Below, piece by piece: positions 41,211-45,053 of a stretch of 45,053 nucleotides of DNA. Location of the stretch: assembly GCA_910584195.1 (NCBI GenBank), contig CAJTYV010000006.1, forward strand, positions 110,744 to 155,796, written 5' to 3'. The first letter of the stretch is position 1. Every line of letters starts with the position of its first letter. The notes below the pieces were generated by a model. It made no database searches and was not told the DNA's origin. It saw only the letters and a list, made by a program, of their open reading frames with translations. The stretch is from an uncultured Ruminococcus sp. GTDB taxonomy: Bacteria > Bacillota > Clostridia > Oscillospirales > Ruminococcaceae. Made by a program: the position numbers and the translations under genes.

Positions 41211-42785
41211 ATGACGAAGAAAATGATGACAAAAAAAGCGATTGCCTTATTAACAGCCGCAGTTGCTTTACTGAGTTCAGTTGCCTGCCAAAGCAACACA
41301 AAGGACAATGACAGCATCGGGAACAGCAGTTCAGCCGTTATTGAGGAAATCATTCCGACTAAGCTTAAAAACCTTATGACGGAAAACGAGCGTTCATGCG
41401 TCAAGGTAGGAGAGCTGACTCTGCTCGATGCGGACGATACAGACATTCAGCCGGAAGGTACTGGAAAGGTGCAGATCTATATTGGCACAGCGGAGGATTG
41501 GCGAGAGTTGGTCGAGAGTCTTAAGGATTGTTATGAAAGCCCTGAGGAATATGAAGAACAGTTAAAGTTAGCAGATACTATTGGAGGCAATTATATTGAA
41601 ACTGCGCTGGTTGACGGCAGAGAGGTGCTTAGTAATATACCTGCTCTTGATTACGACGGCGGAGAATTTAGTATTGCTTGTGCTCAAACTTCAGAAGACG
41701 AAACAGGAAAACACACGAAAGAATGGACGGAGGAATATAAAAATTTTGACGAATACAAATCACGTTTGGAAAAAAATATTTCCGAGAGTTATGCAAATGA
41801 AATAGAAGAAGGAATATATACCGAAGAACAGGTCAAGCAGATCTATGAAGATACGGTAACTTTGTGGCAGAGCGTGATCGATGGCACTTATGAGAAAATT
41901 TCCAAAGAAGAAGCTCATAAGGCAAAAGATGAATATGAAAGAACGTTAGGTTTAGATCCGTTTGACGGAGATTACAAGTCAAAATGGGAATACGTTCGCA
42001 GCGAGGTTGAGGAAATCAAGGATTCCGTAAAGGAAATCTCGATTTATGACGAGGAACTTGATACGGAATTTCTTGTTCATGTTACCTTGCCGCCGAATTT
42101 TGACAGTTCAAAAACTTATCCGATGTTCATGTTTACCGACGGGGTATGGAGATTTGGAAATGTTCCGTCTATAAGAAAGCTAATGGAAAACGGCGAGATA
42201 CAGGACGTTATACTTGTGACTTTAGGCTACAATTATAATTTTGACGGAACGTCAATGCATATCAGATCAAAATATTTCTACGAAGAAAGAGAAAAAACTC
42301 TTGATTTTATTACTGATAATCTTTCCCCGTATCTGAGCGAAAACTACAACATAGACTTTGCTCATTCAGGAATATACGGTCATTCGGCGGGAGGCTTGTT
42401 TACTCACCATGCCGTGTTCAATTCAGATAAATATGAAAATCAGCCGTTTCAGTATTATATTATAGGAAGTCCGGCGTTATGGCAATTGCATAGGCTCGAT
42501 AACGAAAAATATCCTGATGCAAACGTAAACGATTATAATTACTGGGACAGAAACGATACGCTTGATAAAACGATTTTTCTTTGCGGCGGTGAAAACGAAG
42601 ATCCGGATTATGAAGAATATTATGACGGTTATGATACTACCCTCGAGGGAATAGAAAATCTGATGAAGCGGCTTGAAAGCCACGGGGTAACTACGGCAAA
42701 GAGTAAGATTTACGAGGATTCGGGGCACTGGCAGTTTATTCCTGATATGTTCATAGAATTTTTCCGTGAATATTATGCTAAATAA
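41211..42785 (+). CDS. Putative lipoprotein esterase (esterase D / feruloyl esterase-like alpha/beta hydrolase)
   Basis: A 524-residue exported protein. A signal peptide ends in LLSSVAC, a plausible lipobox with Cys26, so it is likely membrane-anchored outside the cell. Residues of about 50-250 are acidic and not recognised. Residues of about 275-524 are an esterase (PF00756-like) domain: VTLPPNFDSSKTYPMFMFTDG, nucleophile Ser392 in YGHSAGG, and the catalytic His506 in EDSGHWQF. Relatives include enterochelin and feruloyl esterases and S-formylglutathione hydrolases. The frame extends to 41028 but the ATG at 41211 has ACGGAGGTC. It stands alone between terminators. Confidence 0.8.
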   Translation: MTKKMMTKKAIALLTAAVALLSSVACQSNTKDNDSIGNSSSAVIEEIIPTKLKNLMTENERSCVKVGELTLLDADDTDIQPEGTGKVQIYIGTAEDWRELVESLKDCYESPEEYEEQLKLADTIGGNYIETALVDGREVLSNIPALDYDGGEFSIACAQTSEDETGKHTKEWTEEYKNFDEYKSRLEKNISESYANEIEEGIYTEEQVKQIYEDTVTLWQSVIDGTYEKISKEEAHKAKDEYERTLGLDPFDGDYKSKWEYVRSEVEEIKDSVKEISIYDEELDTEFLVHVTLPPNFDSSKTYPMFMFTDGVWRFGNVPSIRKLMENGEIQDVILVTLGYNYNFDGTSMHIRSKYFYEEREKTLDFITDNLSPYLSENYNIDFAHSGIYGHSAGGLFTHHAVFNSDKYENQPFQYYIIGSPALWQLHRLDNEKYPDANVNDYNYWDRNDTLDKTIFLCGGENEDPDYEEYYDGYDTTLEGIENLMKRLESHGVTTAKSKIYEDSGHWQFIPDMFIEFFREYYAK

Positions 42786-42798
42786 TATGGTTATATTT

Positions 42799-42830
42799 AA
42801 AAATCCGGTTTCTATATCGGATTTTTATTT
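42799..42830 (+). terminator. Esterase gene terminator
   Basis: AAAAATCCG and CGGATTTTT pair, followed by ATTTTGG. It starts 13 bp after the stop. Confidence 0.85.
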
Positions 42831-42928
42831 TGGTGTTAAAACGCTTGGCAGAGACTGTGCGCTTCTTTACCGAAGTAAAAAATTGTTATATTAGTATAAC
42901 ATAAAAAATAAACACGGTAAAATTATTA

Positions 42929-42957
42929 TTGACAACTGGTATATGATATGATATAAT
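42929..42957 (+). promoter_or_regulatory. Promoter of the secreted two-gene operon
   Basis: TTGACA at 42929-42934, a 17-bp spacer, and TATAAT at 42952-42957, full consensus. Confidence 0.85.
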
Positions 42958-42964
42958 AAAAGTG

Positions 42965-43058
42965 TAATAAGCGTAACTTGTTACAAAATAATAAGTTATA
43001 CATGTATTCTGCAATGTGTGATCAAATAAGACAAATTTATTTTTAAGATCGCTTATTA
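42965..43058 (+). other. Structured 5' leader closed by a 9-bp stem
   Basis: TAATAAGCG (42965-42973), at the expected transcript start, pairs perfectly with CGCTTATTA (43050-43058), just upstream of the RBS. Inside, AACTT...AAGTT forms a smaller hairpin. The stem would bury the 5' end and could stabilise the mRNA. No known riboswitch is recognised. Confidence 0.5.
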
Positions 43059-43083
43059 ATGTTAAACCAAGGAGGTGAAAATA

Positions 43084-43602
43084 ATGATAAAGAGAATAAT
43101 TTCATATATTGCAGCTTTAGGCATTGCGTTTGCAGCTATGACAACAGTTAATTCATTTGCCTATGTAGAGGTTGATAATGACGATTCACAAGGGTATTCG
43201 AATTTTAACAACGGTTTTGATACTTATCTTTCAGGAAATTCTCATTTTAGAGGAGATGCAAGAAGAAATTATAATTCTACGTATGCAAACTATACTTATG
43301 AATTTGCGGGTGATGGAAAAACCACCAAGACATCTTTTAAGGTTAAAATGTATGCATATTTAAATGATGCAACGTTTACAAACCCGTCAGCAAAGTATGT
43401 TGCCTACGGAAATAGCAGCAGCTATACTTTTGGTACGTTGAATCAAGATTTAGCAGCCGGCGGATGGAATTATGTAGGAGAAGCTACGGTTAAACCATTA
43501 ACACAATATGGATATACATCAGTTACCTGTAATGCTGTTGGCGTTGAAACAAACGGTCCTTCAAGATATACCGGAGCTGACGGTGTTAGGGTATATTTTT
43601 AA
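43084..43602 (+). CDS. Small secreted protein, possibly golvesin/CBM-like beta-sandwich
   Basis: A 172-residue exported protein; the signal peptide MIKRIISYIAALGIAFAAM ends near SFAY. The mature part is rich in Tyr, Asn, Thr and Gly. Its end reads TFGTLNQDLAAGGWNYVGEA and then TGADGVRVYF. The pattern 'NQ...GGW..(L/V)G....ADGVR' is the hallmark of golvesin/Xly-type carbohydrate-binding domains at the ends of larger enzymes; here it stands as the entire protein. This is inferred from pattern, not from a search. The ATG at 43084 has AAGGAGG; a GTG at 43075 overlaps the RBS and is rejected. It has a strong promoter and structured leader. The next gene follows by 17 bp. Confidence 0.7.
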   Translation: MIKRIISYIAALGIAFAAMTTVNSFAYVEVDNDDSQGYSNFNNGFDTYLSGNSHFRGDARRNYNSTYANYTYEFAGDGKTTKTSFKVKMYAYLNDATFTNPSAKYVAYGNSSSYTFGTLNQDLAAGGWNYVGEATVKPLTQYGYTSVTCNAVGVETNGPSRYTGADGVRVYF

Positions 43603-43619
43603 GAAAGGTTTTGTATTGT

Positions 43620-44657
43620 ATGAAAAAACAATTTCAAACTGCCGTTACAGCTGTATTGGCTGCAGCAGTAATTGCAGTTCCGCCGGCAGTAACCTTGTTA
43701 AGGAATTCTGCAAGTGAAAGTTCAAAAAGTTCGGCGAATTTTTCGGAAGAGCCGATTACTAAAGAACAAGACGCAGCGATCGAAAATGAAGCGGAGACAG
43801 TTGAATTAGTGGCTGATGAAGAAAAAATCAACGAACTTGAACTTCATAATAACACACTGACTGTTTGCAGTATGGACGAAGCCAATGAAATGATTCAGGA
43901 CGGCGAGGATTCCTATGAAAAAATCGGAGCAATAAGGCTTGTTGACAATTCGGATTACGCCAGGAAAGTAACTGGAGAAGCGGCAAAGATTACACGCGCA
44001 AATAATGTGGATCTGCTCGAAAGCAAAAGTTATATTTACCATATGATGCTGAACAGTGTGGATTATTTCAATACTGCCAGAGGGTCAATGGTCTATTCAT
44101 TTGGTAATTCCGAACAGGTAAAGACCGAGTTTATGACAAATATCGAGGAACAATATGCATGCGAGAAAGAGTATTACACTGACGGAGGCATCGGTGAATT
44201 GCATGTTTATGACGGAAAAGAGTACACGATCAACGAGAAACTGGGAATTAATGATGTTTCTTACTGCGGCGAACCGAGTGGCTCTAATATAAGCGATAAT
44301 AACAGAGTTGTAATGCTTGATGAGGGCGAGCTTTTGAGAATAAACAGAAAAGACTTGACAAACCTTGCTGTTTCCGGAAATTCATGTTTGTTTCCTCAGC
44401 AGTATGCAATGTCTAAGCTTTATGATTTTGACGATTGGACAATTGCAGGATGTGAAAAGTTTATCGGCAGAGATTGTGCTGTTATTGAGGGTGCAAAAGA
44501 CGGCGGAACATTTAAGATGCTTGTGGATACTAATTACGGGTTTTTACTTAAATATGAAGAGTTTTCAGCCGCTGGAGAAATAACATCTTATACGGAAACA
44601 GTCGAGTTGGAAAATGACATTGTGCTGAATAAGGAAATGGCAGAAATTAAAGATTGA
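43620..44657 (+). CDS. Secreted or membrane-anchored protein, LolA/RseB-like C-terminal region
   Basis: A 345-residue protein with an uncleaved or cleaved N-terminal hydrophobic segment (AVTAVLAAAVIAVPPAVTLL) and a Ser/Glu-rich spacer. The C-terminal third, GCEKFIGRDCAVIEGAKDGG and then TFKMLVDTNYGFLLKYEEFS, has the strand pattern of LolA/RseB-like lipoprotein-binding or anti-sigma-type domains ('fkl.vD...G..lk.e'). Several cysteines (for example YACEKEY, SYCGEP, GRDC) could form disulfides. The ATG at 43620 has AGAAAGG; a TTG at 43611 is less likely. It is the second gene behind the promoter at 42929, cotranscribed with the small secreted protein, and a terminator hairpin follows. Function unknown. 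Confidence 0.7.
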   Translation: MKKQFQTAVTAVLAAAVIAVPPAVTLLRNSASESSKSSANFSEEPITKEQDAAIENEAETVELVADEEKINELELHNNTLTVCSMDEANEMIQDGEDSYEKIGAIRLVDNSDYARKVTGEAAKITRANNVDLLESKSYIYHMMLNSVDYFNTARGSMVYSFGNSEQVKTEFMTNIEEQYACEKEYYTDGGIGELHVYDGKEYTINEKLGINDVSYCGEPSGSNISDNNRVVMLDEGELLRINRKDLTNLAVSGNSCLFPQQYAMSKLYDFDDWTIAGCEKFIGRDCAVIEGAKDGGTFKMLVDTNYGFLLKYEEFSAAGEITSYTETVELENDIVLNKEMAEIKD

Positions 44658-44703
44658 TATGCAATTTGATAAAACATACGTAAAACTTAGCATGGAATTG
44701 AAG

Positions 44704-44736
44704 AATGCCCCGATTTCTCAGTTAGAATCGGGGCAT
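44704..44736 (+). terminator. Terminator hairpin of the secreted operon
   Basis: AATGCCCCGATT and AATCGGGGCATT form a 12-bp stem around TCTCAGTTAG. The T tract is poor. Confidence 0.65.
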
Positions 44737-44926
44737 TAAGAGTAAAATATTAAACTTGTTTAGTAATTTGAAAGACAGAGTCTTTGGAGATACAAAAAAC
44801 CTACAAAGTCCTGTATTTAGCAGGTTACTGAACAGAAATATTTAAAAAAGGCATAACCACCAAAGCTGTATATATGTTATAGGCAAATTTGACAAAAAAC
44901 TTTTGATATGAGCAAAATTATTTTAC

Positions 44927-44955
44927 TTGACAAAGAAGGAAAAGGGTGATATAAT
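44927..44955 (+). promoter_or_regulatory. Full-consensus promoter at the window end
   Basis: TTGACA at 44927-44932, a 17-bp spacer, and TATAAT at 44950-44955. The stretch before it (44737-44926) is A/T-rich and holds no visible gene. Confidence 0.85.
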
Positions 44956-44961
44956 AGAAAA

Positions 44962-45053
44962 GCTGTCGGACGGAGCGGAGAGCGAAGCGAAGAAGTTCGG
45001 AAAGCTTTGGGAAAAGCGGAAGAGGGACGGAAGGCGGAGCGAAAGAGAAGCGA
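44962..45053 (+). ncRNA. ORF-less purine-rich transcript, truncated by the window
   Basis: After the promoter at 44927 the plus strand is almost entirely A and G, with repeated GCGGAG/GCGAAG/AAGCG motifs, no ATG and no GTG up to the window end. AAAGCT near its start can pair with AGCTTT about 50 bases later. It could be the beginning of a structured RNA or a long leader; the class cannot be told from 92 nt. Confidence 0.35.

Overview
This window looks like chromosomal DNA from an anaerobic, fermentative gut or rumen Firmicute of the Ruminococcus type (Oscillospiraceae). The assignment is an inference from gene content. Four secreted proteins carry dockerin modules. There is an [FeFe]-hydrogenase maturase (hydF) beside an L-lactate/malate dehydrogenase, a T-box leader upstream of thrS, a short bacterial-archaeal type ProRS, BspA-like leucine-rich repeat proteins, and compact Gram-positive promoters (TTGACA/TTGCAA, 16-18 bp, TATAAT). 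No phage, plasmid or IS transposase gene is visible.

Layout. 1-5 kb: a 93-bp tandem repeat array whose last partial unit forms the birA promoter, then birA, a polysaccharide flippase, deoD and a dockerin-bearing LRR protein. 5-9 kb: carB alone (no carA in the window), then a truncated LRR gene cut at a remnant of a palindromic element. 9-13.6 kb: a small helical protein, a dockerin/M23 peptidase, a DUF2461 protein and proS, with further copies of the birA-type repeat between them. 13.7-17 kb, minus strand: tRNA-Thr(CGT) and a probable operon ldh - SUKH - hydF - DUF2809. 17.5-20.8 kb: a MazF-type toxin without adjacent antitoxin, then a T-box leader, an unknown gene and thrS. 20.8-26.2 kb: a giant YfhO-like membrane protein, a Nudix hydrolase, and a LysR gene between two inverted copies of a 162-bp palindromic element.

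26.5-37 kb holds an almost complete arginine pathway, argG-argH-argC-argJ-argB-argD-argF, headed by a triple ArgR box in front of argG. Five non-arginine genes lie between the arg genes: two small membrane proteins, a possibly frameshifted membrane protein, a GNAT acetyltransferase and a LURP-one-like protein. Because argJ recycles the acetyl group, the cluster runs from N-acetylglutamate to argininosuccinate cleavage; carB supplies carbamoyl phosphate.

37-45 kb is an envelope region: a dockerin/transglutaminase-like protein, a CDF metal transporter, a dockerin/amidase_3 protein, an esterase lipoprotein, and a two-gene secreted pair behind a structured 5' leader. The window ends just after a strong promoter that starts an ORF-less, extremely purine-rich transcript.

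The most unusual layer is non-coding. At least four families of about 160-180 bp palindromic (MITE-like) elements have unrelated termini. Three share an internal core, CAAGGC - arm - GCATACTG(T/A)C(C)GTATGG - arm - AACGC, and in two of these the arms differ in sequence but stay complementary. A separate repeat family, with a GCAGCG-ACA-CGCTGC hairpin, supplies consensus promoters to at least two genes.
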